Part shown: piece by piece, positions 50,837 through 58,886 of the stretch | How the letters are laid out: each line of letters begins with the position of its first letter | How positions within the stretch are numbered: the stretch's first letter is position 1 | From: CBDFLS01 sp965249185 | GTDB taxonomy: Bacteria > Chloroflexota > Dehalococcoidia > Lucifugimonadales > Australimonadaceae | Direction: 5' to 3' | DNA: 64,000 nucleotides | Assembly (NCBI GenBank): GCA_965249185.1 | Contig: CBDFLS010000002.1 | Coordinates: forward strand, 1,674,001 to 1,738,000 | The notes under the pieces: model-generated | Database searches by the model: none | What the model was told of the DNA's origin: nothing | The model's input: the letters and a program-made list of their open reading frames with translations, nothing else | Made by a program: the position numbers and the translations under genes

Positions 50837-52141
50837 CTACTCCCCCGCCTCCTCCAGCTCCTCGTGCACCAGCCGCTCGCCGTGCTCCAGCAGCAGGCGC
50901 TCGCGCGCCTCGGACGTGTTGCGCGAGGCGAGGTAGCGCTGCAAGGCCTCCATGGGCGTGAGCGATTCCGCGGCCTCGTCGCCCAAGCGGGTCCGGCGGC
51001 TGCGGCGCACCTGACGCTCGATGGCCGCCACGTAGTAGGCGGGCTCCAGCGCCTGCTGTACCGAGGCCTCCCGGAAGCCGGCCTCCACCTCCTCCGGCAT
51101 CTCCACGCGCACCCGCACCACGGCTCCCGCCAGCTTCTCTCCGGCGCGCTCGATGGCCGACACCGTGACCGCCGTGGGGTCCTCCTCCGCGCGCACGCTC
51201 ACCTTCAAGGTCAGGAAGGGGCGGGCCGACACCGGGACGAACTCGAAGCTGGTGACCCGGTCGCCCCGTGGCGCCGACGGGTCCAGCTCCACCACGCAGA
51301 AGCCCTTGGTATCGCCCTCCTCGGAGAAGTCGATGCGCTGGAGGCTGCCCGGGTACACCGTGAGTGGGTGTTGGGAGAGCGTCTGGTGCTTATGGATGTG
51401 GCCCAAGGCCACGTAGTCGAACGCCGGGTCTGCCAGGGTGCTCTGGGTGAGCACGTGGTCGGTGCCCAGCATCATGCTCCGCTCCGATGAGAGCTGGGCG
51501 CTGGTGGCAGTGACGTGGGCGCACAGCACCGCGGGCAGGGAAGGGTCCAGCGCTTCCACCTGCTCGCGCAGGAGGTCGGTGAGCCGCTGCTCCACCTGCT
51601 GGGTGATCTGCCCCAGGGTCAGGTTGCGCGTCTCCTCGCGGGCCATGAACGAGCCGATGCGTATCCAGGGCAGCGCCACCACCTGGATGGGCCCAGCCAG
51701 AGTCGAGACGCGGTGGGTCTCCAAGTTGGCGCCCACGGTGACGTTGGCCACCTGGAGGGTGGGGAAGATCTCCAGGGCGGTGGCGCGGTTGGCCACGTGG
51801 GGCAGGTCGTGGTTGCCCACGGTGAGGAACACCGGGATGCCCGCCTCGCTGAGCCGGGCGATGCGCCGGGCGAACTCGCGCTGGTGGGTCTGGGTCGGAT
51901 CGCGGCTCTTGTAGGCGTCGCCGGCGAAGAGCACCAGGTCTACGCGGCGGTCGAGGGCGCAGGCCACCGCCTCGTCGAGGGTGCACAGGAAGTCCAGCAG
52001 GCGTGTGGAGGCGCCCACGTACTGCTCGCGGTCCACGCCGGGCGCGAAGTGGCTGGGCAGGGCGTCCAGCTCCGCCTGGGTGGCGGGCCGCCCGTAGTTC
52101 TCCACGCCGATGTGGACGTCGGACAGATGCAGTATGCGCAT
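50837..52141 (-). CDS. sbcD: SbcD-like DNA double-strand-break nuclease subunit
   Basis: 434 residues of the Mre11/SbcD calcineurin-like phosphoesterase family. Metal-binding motifs: ILHLSDVHIG (DxH), LVLFAGDAYKS (GDxxD-like), VGNHDLP (GNHD), LCAHVTAT and VALGHIHKHQ (GHxH). The C-terminal capping domain ends in a helical, Glu/Arg-rich region. SbcD acts with the SbcC ATPase to open hairpin or protein-blocked DNA ends. No sbcC is adjacent, which is unusual. ATG 52141 is the first codon of the conserved strand, so the start is firm. Confidence 0.93.
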   Translation of the reverse strand: MRILHLSDVHIGVENYGRPATQAELDALPSHFAPGVDREQYVGASTRLLDFLCTLDEAVACALDRRVDLVLFAGDAYKSRDPTQTHQREFARRIARLSEAGIPVFLTVGNHDLPHVANRATALEIFPTLQVANVTVGANLETHRVSTLAGPIQVVALPWIRIGSFMAREETRNLTLGQITQQVEQRLTDLLREQVEALDPSLPAVLCAHVTATSAQLSSERSMMLGTDHVLTQSTLADPAFDYVALGHIHKHQTLSQHPLTVYPGSLQRIDFSEEGDTKGFCVVELDPSAPRGDRVTSFEFVPVSARPFLTLKVSVRAEEDPTAVTVSAIERAGEKLAGAVVRVRVEMPEEVEAGFREASVQQALEPAYYVAAIERQVRRSRRTRLGDEAAESLTPMEALQRYLASRNTSEARERLLLEHGERLVHEELEEAGE

Positions 52142-52326
52142 AACGGTAGGTTAGCAGGGGAGGGCACCTCAGCGCGACAGGCCAAGGGCGATAGATTCTT
52201 CGCTACACTCAGAATGACACAGGGTGCGGGGCTCAGAATGAGGCAAAGAGCACAGGGGCCGAGGTGAAAGCCGCCGTTTTGTCACCCTGAGTCCGCCTGC
52301 GGCGGGCGAAGGGTCGCTCGCTCGTC

Positions 52327-53676
52327 CTACACCCGTGTAGCCCCCATCTCGCGCAGGAGCTTCTGGAGCGCGGGCACCAGCCCGGCGATGGGCACCCGCA
52401 CCTGCTCCATGGTATCGCGGTCGCGGATGGTCACCGCCTGGTCCTCCTCCACCGTCTGGAAGTCCACCGTCACGCACAGCGGCGTGCCCACCTCGTCCTG
52501 GCGGCGGTAGCGACGGCCGATGGACTGGGCGTCGTCGTAGGCGCTGGGGAACTGGCCGCGGACCTGCGCGTACACCTCGCGGGCCGTGGGCACCAGCTTC
52601 TCGTTGCGGCTCAGCGGGAGCACCGCCACCTTCACGGGCGCTATGTCGGGGTGGAAGTGCAGCACCACCCGCGTGTCTTTGTTATCGCGTTCCTCGTCGT
52701 AGGCGTCCACCAAAAAGGCCAGCGCCGAGCGGTCCACGCCGCCCGACGGCTCGATGATATAGGGGAGGTAGTGCTCCTCGGCCTCCTGGTCGTAGTAGGT
52801 GAGGGACTGGCCGCTGAACTCGGCGTGGCGGCGCAGGTCGAAGTCGGTGCGGTTCGCGATGCCCTCCAGCTCGGCCCAGCCCCACGGGAACTGGTACTCG
52901 ACGTCGGAGCAGGCCTTGGCGTAGTGGGCCAGCTCGTCCTCGCCGTGGGGCCGGATGCGCAGGTTCTCGGGGCGGATGCCCAGCTCCACGTACCAGCGGT
53001 GGCGCGTCTCTATCCAGTGCTCCAGCCAGTGGTCGTCGTCGCCGGGCTTCACGAAATACTCCATCTCCATCTGCTCGAACTCCAGCGTGCGGAAGACGAA
53101 GTTGCCGGGCGTGATCTCGTTGCGGAAGGCCTTGCCGATCTGGGCCACGCCGAAGGGGAGCTTCATCCGCGTGGCCGTAAGCACGTTATCGAAGTTCACG
53201 AAGATGCCCTGGGCCGTCTCCGGCCGCAGCCACACCTGGCTGGCCGATTCCTCCACGGGGCCCCGGAAGGTCTTGAACATCAGGTTGAAGAGGCGGGGCG
53301 GTGTGAGCTCGCCGCCGCAGTCGGGGCAGCGCGTCGTGGGTCCGCCCTCCAGGTGGTCGGCCCTGAACCGGTGGTGGCAGCTCTTGCACTCCACCAGCGG
53401 GTCCGTGAACCCCTCGACGTGGCCGCTGGCCTCCCACACCCGCGGGTGCATGAGGATGGCCGCATCCAGGCCCACCACATCGTCGCGCTCCTGGACCATG
53501 GAGCGCCACCATGCCTCCTTCACGTTGCGTTTCAGCTCAACGCCCAGCGGACCGTAGTCCCAGGTGGAGCCCAGGCCGCCGTAGATATCGCTTGAGGGGA
53601 ACACGAACCCCCGGCGCTTGGCCAGGGAGACGATCTTGGTCATGTCCACCTGAGTGAGGTGCCGCTGTTGGGTCAT
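52327..53676 (-). CDS. glyS: glycyl-tRNA synthetase, dimeric alpha2 class
   Basis: 449 residues, class II synthetase. Start region: [20 protein letters not shown] with [15 protein letters not shown] zinc-binding insert has [12 protein letters not shown] and CPDCGG. Motif 2 ([20 protein letters not shown]) and motif 3 ([11 protein letters not shown]) are clear. The anticodon-binding domain ends [20 protein letters not shown]. It charges tRNA-Gly. The longer N-terminus to ATG 53676 is used; ATG 53643 is a close alternative. It is divergent from the rhodanese gene, 130 bases apart. Confidence 0.96.
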   Translation of the reverse strand: MTQQRHLTQVDMTKIVSLAKRRGFVFPSSDIYGGLGSTWDYGPLGVELKRNVKEAWWRSMVQERDDVVGLDAAILMHPRVWEASGHVEGFTDPLVECKSCHHRFRADHLEGGPTTRCPDCGGELTPPRLFNLMFKTFRGPVEESASQVWLRPETAQGIFVNFDNVLTATRMKLPFGVAQIGKAFRNEITPGNFVFRTLEFEQMEMEYFVKPGDDDHWLEHWIETRHRWYVELGIRPENLRIRPHGEDELAHYAKACSDVEYQFPWGWAELEGIANRTDFDLRRHAEFSGQSLTYYDQEAEEHYLPYIIEPSGGVDRSALAFLVDAYDEERDNKDTRVVLHFHPDIAPVKVAVLPLSRNEKLVPTAREVYAQVRGQFPSAYDDAQSIGRRYRRQDEVGTPLCVTVDFQTVEEDQAVTIRDRDTMEQVRVPIAGLVPALQKLLREMGATRV

Positions 53677-53806
53677 CGGTGGTTTGGTTCCTATGGTTGC
53701 GGGTGTGCCAACGAGTATAGCGTAGGCGCGTGTGGGCCGCGAGGCCGCGCCGTTGACGCCGCCGCCCGCCGCGCCGAGAATGGGGCGACCCGCTATAGGA
53801 GACTCC

Positions 53807-54637
53807 ATGACCTTCGCCGCATACGCCGCCCGGGAGCTGCTGGCCGAGACCGGCTGGCTGGCCGAGCACCTGGGCGACCCCAACGTCCGCGTGGTGGACA
53901 CGGACCTGCCCGACGGCTATCGCAAGGCCCACATCCCCGGCGCCGTGGGCGTGGCCCACCACTACCTGAAGGGCGAAGACCAGCCGTTGCACGTCATGGG
54001 CCCCGACGCATTCAAGACGCTCATGGAGTCCATGGGCATCGGCGTCGGCACGCTGGTGGTGGCCTACGATAGCAACCGGGGTCTGACGGCGGCCCGCCTC
54101 TGGTGGGCGCTGAGCTACTACGGCCACGCCAACGTGAAGGTGCTCAACGGCGGCTGGCGCAAGTGGGTCCAGGAGGGGAGGCCGGTTGACGTGGGCTCCT
54201 CCAAGAGGCCGGAGCACCCAGTCGCGTTTACGCCCCGGGTCCGGCGCGAGGCGTTGGCCACGCTGGAGGACCTGGCGGCCGCCCACGACCAGCCCGGCGT
54301 GGCGGTGTGGGATATCCGCAGCGTTGGCGAGTACACGGGCGAAGTGGACCGGGGCAACGCCCGCGGGGGCCACCTGCCGGGGGCCCGTCACCTGGAGTGG
54401 CTGAAGCTGGTGAACGGTGGCGACCATACGTTCAAAGAGGCCGGTGAGCTGCGGGCGCTCCTGAAGGGAGCGGGCATTACGCCGGAGAAGACCGTCTACA
54501 TCCACTGACAGGCCGGCATCCGTGCGGCGCACGGGGCGTTTGTGTTGGCGCTGCTGGGCTATCCCCGCGCGTGTGTGTATGATGCCTCCATGGCCGAGTG
54601 GGCCAACCGCGACGACACGCCGTTAATCTTAGACTAG
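53807..54637 (+). CDS. tandem-domain rhodanese with UGA at the catalytic Cys (candidate selenoprotein)
   Basis: ATG 53807 has a clear SD (AGGAGA). The protein has an N-terminal inactive rhodanese domain ([40 protein letters not shown]) and a C-terminal catalytic one ([26 protein letters not shown]). The frame hits TGA at 54506-54508 after KTVYIH and then continues [20 protein letters not shown] to a TAG at 54635-54637, 276 residues in all. Thiosulfate/3-mercaptopyruvate sulfurtransferases read (Y)C-Q-x-G-x-R-A here, so the TGA replaces the active-site cysteine (position 234). The missing tail is intact, including [13 protein letters not shown] hairpin 17 nt downstream fits a SECIS. It is followed 15 bases later by ridA. 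Confidence 0.82.
54519..54535 (+). promoter_or_regulatory. candidate bacterial SECIS hairpin in the rhodanese gene
   Basis: CCGTGC (54520-54525) pairs perfectly with GCACGG (54529-54534) around the loop GGC; an outer U-G pair (54519-54535) makes seven pairs. The loop starts 18 bases after the UGA, inside the expected window, and contains the G needed by SelB. Confidence 0.5.
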
Positions 54638-54651
54638 ACCGCGAGGCCGCC

Positions 54652-55032
54652 ATGACGCTCGAACGTCGGATGTATCCCCATCTCGACCCGCCCTTCGGGG
54701 CCTTCTGCCACGCGGTGCGCACCGGCGAGTGGCTCTTCGTGTCGGGGCTCACGGCCCGGGGCACCGGCGCCGAGAAGGACGACATCGTGGCCCAGACCGA
54801 GGCTATCCTCGAAGGGCTGAAGGGTGCGCTGGAGGCCGAGGGCGGCAGCCTGCGCGACGTCATCCGGGTGACGGTCTACGTCACCGAGCTGGACCGGCTG
54901 ATGGAGGTACACCAGGTGCGCCACCGCTACTTCGGCGACGCGCTCCCCGCCAGCACACTGGTGCAGGTGGCGGCGCTGGTGCGGCCCGAGCTGAAGATCG
55001 AGATCGAGGCCATCGCCCGCTTTGTGTCGTAG
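54652..55032 (+). CDS. RidA/YjgF-family protein
   Basis: 126 residues. Characteristic text: LFVSGLTARGTGAEKDDIVA, then LEGLKGALEAEGGSLRDVIR and VTVYVTELD, ending KIEIEAIARFV. RidA proteins hydrolyse reactive enamine/imine intermediates made by PLP enzymes; the catalytic Arg (usually in RPxR near the end) may be the Arg in LVRPELKIEIEA. It starts 15 bases after the rhodanese stop, so the two are probably co-transcribed. Confidence 0.9.
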   Translation: MTLERRMYPHLDPPFGAFCHAVRTGEWLFVSGLTARGTGAEKDDIVAQTEAILEGLKGALEAEGGSLRDVIRVTVYVTELDRLMEVHQVRHRYFGDALPASTLVQVAALVRPELKIEIEAIARFVS

Positions 55033-55044
55033 GGAGGTGCGGCC

Positions 55045-55113
55045 ATGCCCTTCGACTACTCTCAAGGTGACCGCCGGACCAAGAGCGCGTTCCGATATCC
55101 GCGATGGCCTTAG
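55045..55113 (+). pseudogene. truncated gene start after ridA
   Basis: An ATG with a strong SD (GGGAGGT) opens a 22-codon frame (PFDYSQGDRRTKSAFRYPRW) ending in TAG. The first residues read like a genuine gene start. The codon pattern breaks off where the DNA becomes AT-richer, so this is probably the 5' remnant of a gene cut by a rearrangement. No family can be named from so little. Confidence 0.35.
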
Positions 55114-55245
55114 CGAGGGAGGCGTTATGCGGTCAGGAGATTAGGGCCCGCGGCTTATGCGGATTCGTCCAGTCGTCGTTATGTGATTCTTGCAACTCCA
55201 CTTTTTAGCTGACCACATTAAGAAACCAAAAGAAAGGAGAGTTTC

Positions 55246-55362
55246 ATGGCTAAGGGACAAGATGCTCAAAAATCGGATAAAAAACGAGCAGGAAAAACGT
55301 TGAAAGAAAAGCGCCATGGGAAAAAAGAGAAGAAGGCCAATAGGGGCAAGGTTAATTCTTAA
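55246..55362 (+). CDS. Lys-rich 38-residue miniprotein
   Basis: ATG 55246 has an excellent SD (AGAAAGGAGAG). The peptide starts AKGQDAQKSDKKRAGKTLKE and continues KRHGKKEKKANRGKVNS, about 40 percent Lys plus Arg with no hydrophobic stretch. It is surely disordered and would bind nucleic acid or ribosome surfaces. I cannot name a family. The surrounding 55150-55362 sequence is visibly AT-richer than the genome around it, with different codon use (many AAA, AAT), suggesting a recent arrival. Its TAA is part of the 8-bp target duplicated by IS copy C, so the gene survived the insertion intact. Confidence 0.6.
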   Translation: MAKGQDAQKSDKKRAGKTLKEKRHGKKEKKANRGKVNS

Positions 55363-56207
55363 GGGTAAAGTCCCGTTTTAGCCACCGGATTAGCTTTGAA
55401 GCAGCTTGAACAATGTCTTAACCTGTTCTGGTCCCAACAGACGCCGATGATTGTAGCGCCAGACATACTCAGCAAGATAGAGGGGCAGCCGTTCTCGGCG
55501 GACTCCCCCTTTGGCTGCCAGACGCCGCTTGAGATAACCCCAGAAGCCCTCCAAGCCGTTGACGTGGCTCCCTTGCCGATCGCTGAACGCCTGGCTGTGG
55601 TCCACAAGCCGGTGGACGTAGCCCCCCGCTGCGACGCCCGTGTAGCTGGTAAAGGTGTCCGAGCAGACGATGGAGCCACGTTGCACGCGTTGGTGCAGGA
55701 GCGGCAGCAGCGTCTTGGCTTCCACGTTAGGTACCACTTGCGCCCACACCAGGCCACCTCGACACAGGATCCCAAAGACAGCTTGCTTAGTGGTTCCACG
55801 GCCCCGCTTCGTGCCCTGAACACGCTTTGCCAGGCGCCTGTTGCGCCAGGAACCTCCCAGGTAGGTCTCGTCGACCTCCACCACGCCGGAGAAGACATGG
55901 GGAACGTCCCGGACCATGGCCTGGCGCACCACGATCAGGGCGCGCAGGACTCGCTTTCGCTCCAGGCGGGCCTCCTGGGCAATCACCTCGGCACTCTGCC
56001 CCAAGACGAACCAGCGCAACAGTCGCCGCCACTCCCCTGGCGACAACCGAAGCGGCAGCGCCCTGGGCACCCACTCGTAGTGGCAGGCTGCACAACGACT
56101 CTTACCTCGCCGAATGCTCCAGCTCTTGGCGTGTTGACATCGAGGGCACCCAATCTTCCGTCCCATGCCACCATTCTCTCACAGGTGGCTGTTTTGGGAC
56201 TATACCC
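55363..56207 (-). mobile_element. IS1595-type insertion sequence, copy C
   Basis: 845 bp, same orientation as copy B. Ends GGGTAAAGTCCC (55363) and, on the other strand, GGGTATAGTCCC (56207). A perfect 8-bp target duplication ATTCTTAA flanks it (55355-55362 and 56208-56215). The target is the last codons of a Lys-rich miniprotein gene. Confidence 0.96.
55390..56166 (-). CDS. IS1595-family transposase, copy C
   Basis: 258 residues with ATG start, zinc ribbon (CPRCQHAKSW, CAACHYEW) and complete DD(E/N) domain (VEVDETYLGG, VCSDTFTSY, VNGLEGFWGYLKRRL). The residues agree with copy A wherever A and B differ in the body of the protein, so copy C probably represents the parental sequence. No SD is obvious; expression may depend on flanking promoters. 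Confidence 0.93.
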   Translation of the reverse strand: MGRKIGCPRCQHAKSWSIRRGKSRCAACHYEWVPRALPLRLSPGEWRRLLRWFVLGQSAEVIAQEARLERKRVLRALIVVRQAMVRDVPHVFSGVVEVDETYLGGSWRNRRLAKRVQGTKRGRGTTKQAVFGILCRGGLVWAQVVPNVEAKTLLPLLHQRVQRGSIVCSDTFTSYTGVAAGGYVHRLVDHSQAFSDRQGSHVNGLEGFWGYLKRRLAAKGGVRRERLPLYLAEYVWRYNHRRLLGPEQVKTLFKLLQS

Positions 56208-56292
56208 ATTCTTAAAGCAAATGAGCTTTGAGGCTAATAAGGCTATCAGCGGTCCACGTGCCAAAAAGCATGACTGATAGAGCGGGCGTCCG

Positions 56293-56973
56293 ATGAAGCC
56301 CTGGGAGACGCTGGCGACCGCCATCACGCCTGACGGCAGCCGTTTCGAGCTGCAGCGCCACGACAACAAGTACGTCATTTTCACCGACGGCTACGACCTG
56401 ATGACGAGCTATTCGCATGACTCAGAGGATGCGATGATGTCGCTCGCGTGCCCTAGCCCACCCACGGACGCCTGCGTGCTGATCGGCGGCCTCGGGATGG
56501 GCTTCACCCTTGCTGCGACGCTCGATCTCATGCCGCCACGGGGCACCGTGGTCGTCAGCGAGCTAGTCCCAGAGGTGGTCGAGTGGAACCGCGGCCCGCT
56601 GGGGCCGTTGGCCGGGCACCCCCTCGACGACCCCCGCACCGACCTCGTAGTGAGCGACGTCGCCGACGTGATCCGGGACAGCAGGTCGCGCTTCGACGCC
56701 ATCTTGCTGGACGTGGACAACAGCGTCGATTCGGTCTCGCTGGCACGCAACTCATGGCTCTACACAGCGGAGGGGCTCGGTGCCGCACACCGCGCTTTGC
56801 GGCCGCGAGGCGCGCTTGCCATATGGTCGGTTGGCACGGAGAGGACGTTCAAGCGCAGGCTCCGCAGGGCCGATTTCACCCCTTCCACGCACCCCGTCAG
56901 GGGCACGCCAAGCGCGGTGGACACTACTCTGTCCTCGTGGGGCGGAGGCGCTAGCGCCCCGCGTGTGCGCTGA
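56293..56973 (+). CDS. spermidine-synthase-like methyltransferase-fold protein
   Basis: 226 residues. The text KPWETLATAITPDGSRFELQ, then DLMTSYSHDSEDAMMSLACP, is the small N-terminal beta domain. CVLIGGLGMGFTLAATLDLM is the nucleotide-binding loop, VVVSELVPEVVEWNRGPLGP the acidic ribose contact, and DAILLDVDNSVDSVSLARNS the catalytic-loop region where spermidine synthases have their Asp. The family is fused or related to SpeE, but several stand-alone members have unknown substrates. No polyamine genes are nearby. It lies downstream of IS copy C, which may have separated it from its old promoter. Confidence 0.82.
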   Translation: MKPWETLATAITPDGSRFELQRHDNKYVIFTDGYDLMTSYSHDSEDAMMSLACPSPPTDACVLIGGLGMGFTLAATLDLMPPRGTVVVSELVPEVVEWNRGPLGPLAGHPLDDPRTDLVVSDVADVIRDSRSRFDAILLDVDNSVDSVSLARNSWLYTAEGLGAAHRALRPRGALAIWSVGTERTFKRRLRRADFTPSTHPVRGTPSAVDTTLSSWGGGASAPRVR

Positions 56974-57005
56974 ACCCCTGGGAGCGGCCCTGCTCGTGAA
57001 AAAAG

Positions 57006-57039
57006 AACGCCCCGATGGGCCTGAGCCCGTCGGGGCGTT
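57006..57039 (-). terminator. intrinsic terminator of the SIMPL lipoprotein gene
   Basis: A 15-bp stem (57006-57020 with 57025-57039, one G-U) closes a CTGA loop. On the minus strand it is followed by CTTTTTTC, a canonical intrinsic terminator about 20 bases after the gene's stop. It may also stop transcripts from the spermidine-synthase-like gene. Confidence 0.9.
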
Positions 57040-57058
57040 CGCGTGAACGTGCCCTTGG

Positions 57059-57967
57059 CTAATCGATAGCCCACACCGCCTGGACCGTCATCGTCACGTC
57101 CAGCTCGCCGGGGCTGATGACCGTGGCCGCGGCGACGGAGAACGACTCGGCCCGGACCACGCCCTGATTGAATACGCCGCCGCCGAGCTCCGTGATGAAC
57201 TGGAGCTTTCCGAGTTCGAAGCCAGCCACGCTGGCGAACTGCCGGGCCTTGGCCACGGCGTCCTCGATGGCCAGGATGCGGGCCCGCTCCGCCAGAGCCG
57301 ATGGGTCCTCCAGCGTGAACTGGATGCTGTTGATGCGGGTGGCGTCGCCGCCGGCCTCCGTCACGCCGTCGATGACGGGCCCAATGCTGTCCAAGTCACG
57401 CACCTTCACCGTCAACGTATTGGAGACTCGGTAGCCCACCAGCACCCGCTCGGTGCGCCGGATGGTGGTGGTAGGCCCATCGGGCTCCCGCGCGCCGAGC
57501 GCCCCTCCTTCGATGGACATGGACCCGCCGGCGGCCGTCTTCACCACCTCTTCGTAGGTGTACTCGGGCTGGATGGAGAAGGAGCTTGTCTGAATGTCGG
57601 TCTCCGCCACGCCCTGGGCGCGCAGCACGGCGATGACCCCGTTCATGGCCAATGCGACGGTATTCCGGGCCTCGGCGACGCTCTTGGCGGAGGCCTCCGC
57701 GCCAAGGTGGAGCACCGCCAGGTCGGGCTCGGCGGTGGCCTGGCCGCTGCCGGTCACATGCAGCCCGGTGCCCTGCACAAGTCCGCCGGAGCCCAGTCCC
57801 TGCGCGCCTCTCGCCAGCGCTTCGAGCTGGCCGGCCGACAGCCCGCCGGCGCCGCCGTTGTTCCCGTTGCCCCCGTTGCCATTACCGCACCCGGCGGCTA
57901 CCAGGGCCACGGCCATCAGGCCGACCAGTACAACAAATACCCTGCCCCGCGTCATCAGCGTCTTCAT
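57059..57967 (-). CDS. SIMPL-domain (DUF541) lipoprotein
   Basis: 302 residues. Lipoprotein signal: VFVVLVGLMAVALVAAGC, with the lipidated Cys at residue 27, then a Gly/Asn linker. The SIMPL domain begins LHVTGSGQATAEPDLAVLHL and continues ARNTVALAMNGVIAVLRAQG, DIQTSSFSIQPEYTYEE and GYRVSNTLTVKVRDLD, a textbook match. SIMPL proteins assemble into rings and appear in envelope stress or signalling; enzymatic function is unknown. Its ATG overlaps the stop of a 29-residue leader peptide, so translation is coupled. Confidence 0.92.
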   Translation of the reverse strand: MKTLMTRGRVFVVLVGLMAVALVAAGCGNGNGGNGNNGGAGGLSAGQLEALARGAQGLGSGGLVQGTGLHVTGSGQATAEPDLAVLHLGAEASAKSVAEARNTVALAMNGVIAVLRAQGVAETDIQTSSFSIQPEYTYEEVVKTAAGGSMSIEGGALGAREPDGPTTTIRRTERVLVGYRVSNTLTVKVRDLDSIGPVIDGVTEAGGDATRINSIQFTLEDPSALAERARILAIEDAVAKARQFASVAGFELGKLQFITELGGGVFNQGVVRAESFSVAAATVISPGELDVTMTVQAVWAID

Positions 57968-58053
57968 CGTATCCTCCTTATGGCTACTAGGGCCACGGCC
58001 GTCAGGCCCACCAGTGCCGCTAGCGCTTTTCCTTTTCGAAGCCGCTTCCTCAT
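57964..58053 (-). CDS. 29-residue single-helix leader peptide coupled to the SIMPL gene
   Basis: ATG 58053 has an SD (GGAGGAC). The peptide is RKRLRKGKALAALVGLTAVA followed by LVAIRRIR: basic ends around one membrane helix. Its last codons overlap the SIMPL ATG (ATGA). The coding sequence for LVGLTAVALVA is nearly the same as that for LVGLMAVALVA in the SIMPL signal peptide 80 bases further on, so this looks like a partial duplication of that signal sequence. It may be a translational-coupling leader or simply a remnant. Confidence 0.5.
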   Translation of the reverse strand: MRKRLRKGKALAALVGLTAVALVAIRRIR

Positions 58054-58172
58054 GCCGGTCCTCCTTCTGGGGACCGGTCAGGAAGACCGGCCCCGCCTGG
58101 TGTGTCGCTCACTAGCTAAGACGAGGAGGGGCCGGTAAAAGTTCCAAAGCGGTCGGGGTAGCGCGGTGGGGG

Positions 58173-58886
58173 TCAGCCGGAGCGCCGCCGCGCTACCCGC
58201 CAGGTCCACCCGACGGTGACGAGGGCCAGCAGCGCGACCGTCAGCGTCAGGGCCAGGATGGCCCACTCGTAGGTCTGCCTGCCCGCCGGCGCCGCCGTCT
58301 CAGGAGGCGCGAAGGCTGCGGTGGACGCCGTCTCTTGATCGGGGCGCTCCATCTCGGTCCCCGGTGTGGGGAATGGCTCGTCGGCGGGCGGCGCCGCGGC
58401 GTTCTCGACCGACCGCTCCACGTCCTCCGTAACGGCCTCGGCCTCCACAGCCACCTCCGTCTCCACCTGAGCGGCGACCTGTTCGGCGGCGAGCCCTTGC
58501 CGCTCTTGCGCCACCGGAGCAGCGGGGAGGTTGGTCCCGAAGCCTCCGGTGATGTCAGCGGTCACCAGCACCGCCAGGGCTACGGCGGTAGTGGCCGTGG
58601 CCATCTGGAGCAGCCGCAGGGGCGCCAACCGCCGTGGAGGCTCGTAGAAGGGCGCCTGGGCCGGCGCGTAGGGCAGGGCGAAGGAGCGGGATGGCTCCGC
58701 CATGGGCGCGCGGTGGAGCAGCTCCACCGTGGAGCGTAGCTCGTCCAGGTGTGCGCGGGCCTCGGGGTGAGAGGCCACATAGTCGCGCACGCGGGCCTCG
58801 GACCGGGCGTCCAGCCGCCCGTCGAGGTACTCCGAGAGGAGTCCCTGTACCCGCCGCCATGACCGTTGCCTCAGCCAGCCAAACAC
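58173..58886 (-). CDS. membrane-anchored anti-sigma factor
   Basis: 237 residues from GTG 58886 with SD AGGGGG. The N-terminal helix bundle (RRVQGLLSEYLDGRLDARSE then VRDYVASHPEARAHLDEL) is the anti-sigma domain, without the HxxxCxxC zinc motif. A helix near residue 105 (ATATTAVALAVLVTADI) crosses the membrane, then a long Ala/Glu-rich, acidic outer part, and a second helix (WAILALTLTVALLALVTVGW) with a basic tail. It would sequester the sigma factor encoded just upstream until an envelope signal arrives. The gene lies inside an overlapping frame of the sigma gene. Confidence 0.85.
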   Translation of the reverse strand: MFGWLRQRSWRRVQGLLSEYLDGRLDARSEARVRDYVASHPEARAHLDELRSTVELLHRAPMAEPSRSFALPYAPAQAPFYEPPRRLAPLRLLQMATATTAVALAVLVTADITGGFGTNLPAAPVAQERQGLAAEQVAAQVETEVAVEAEAVTEDVERSVENAAAPPADEPFPTPGTEMERPDQETASTAAFAPPETAAPAGRQTYEWAILALTLTVALLALVTVGWTWRVARRRSG

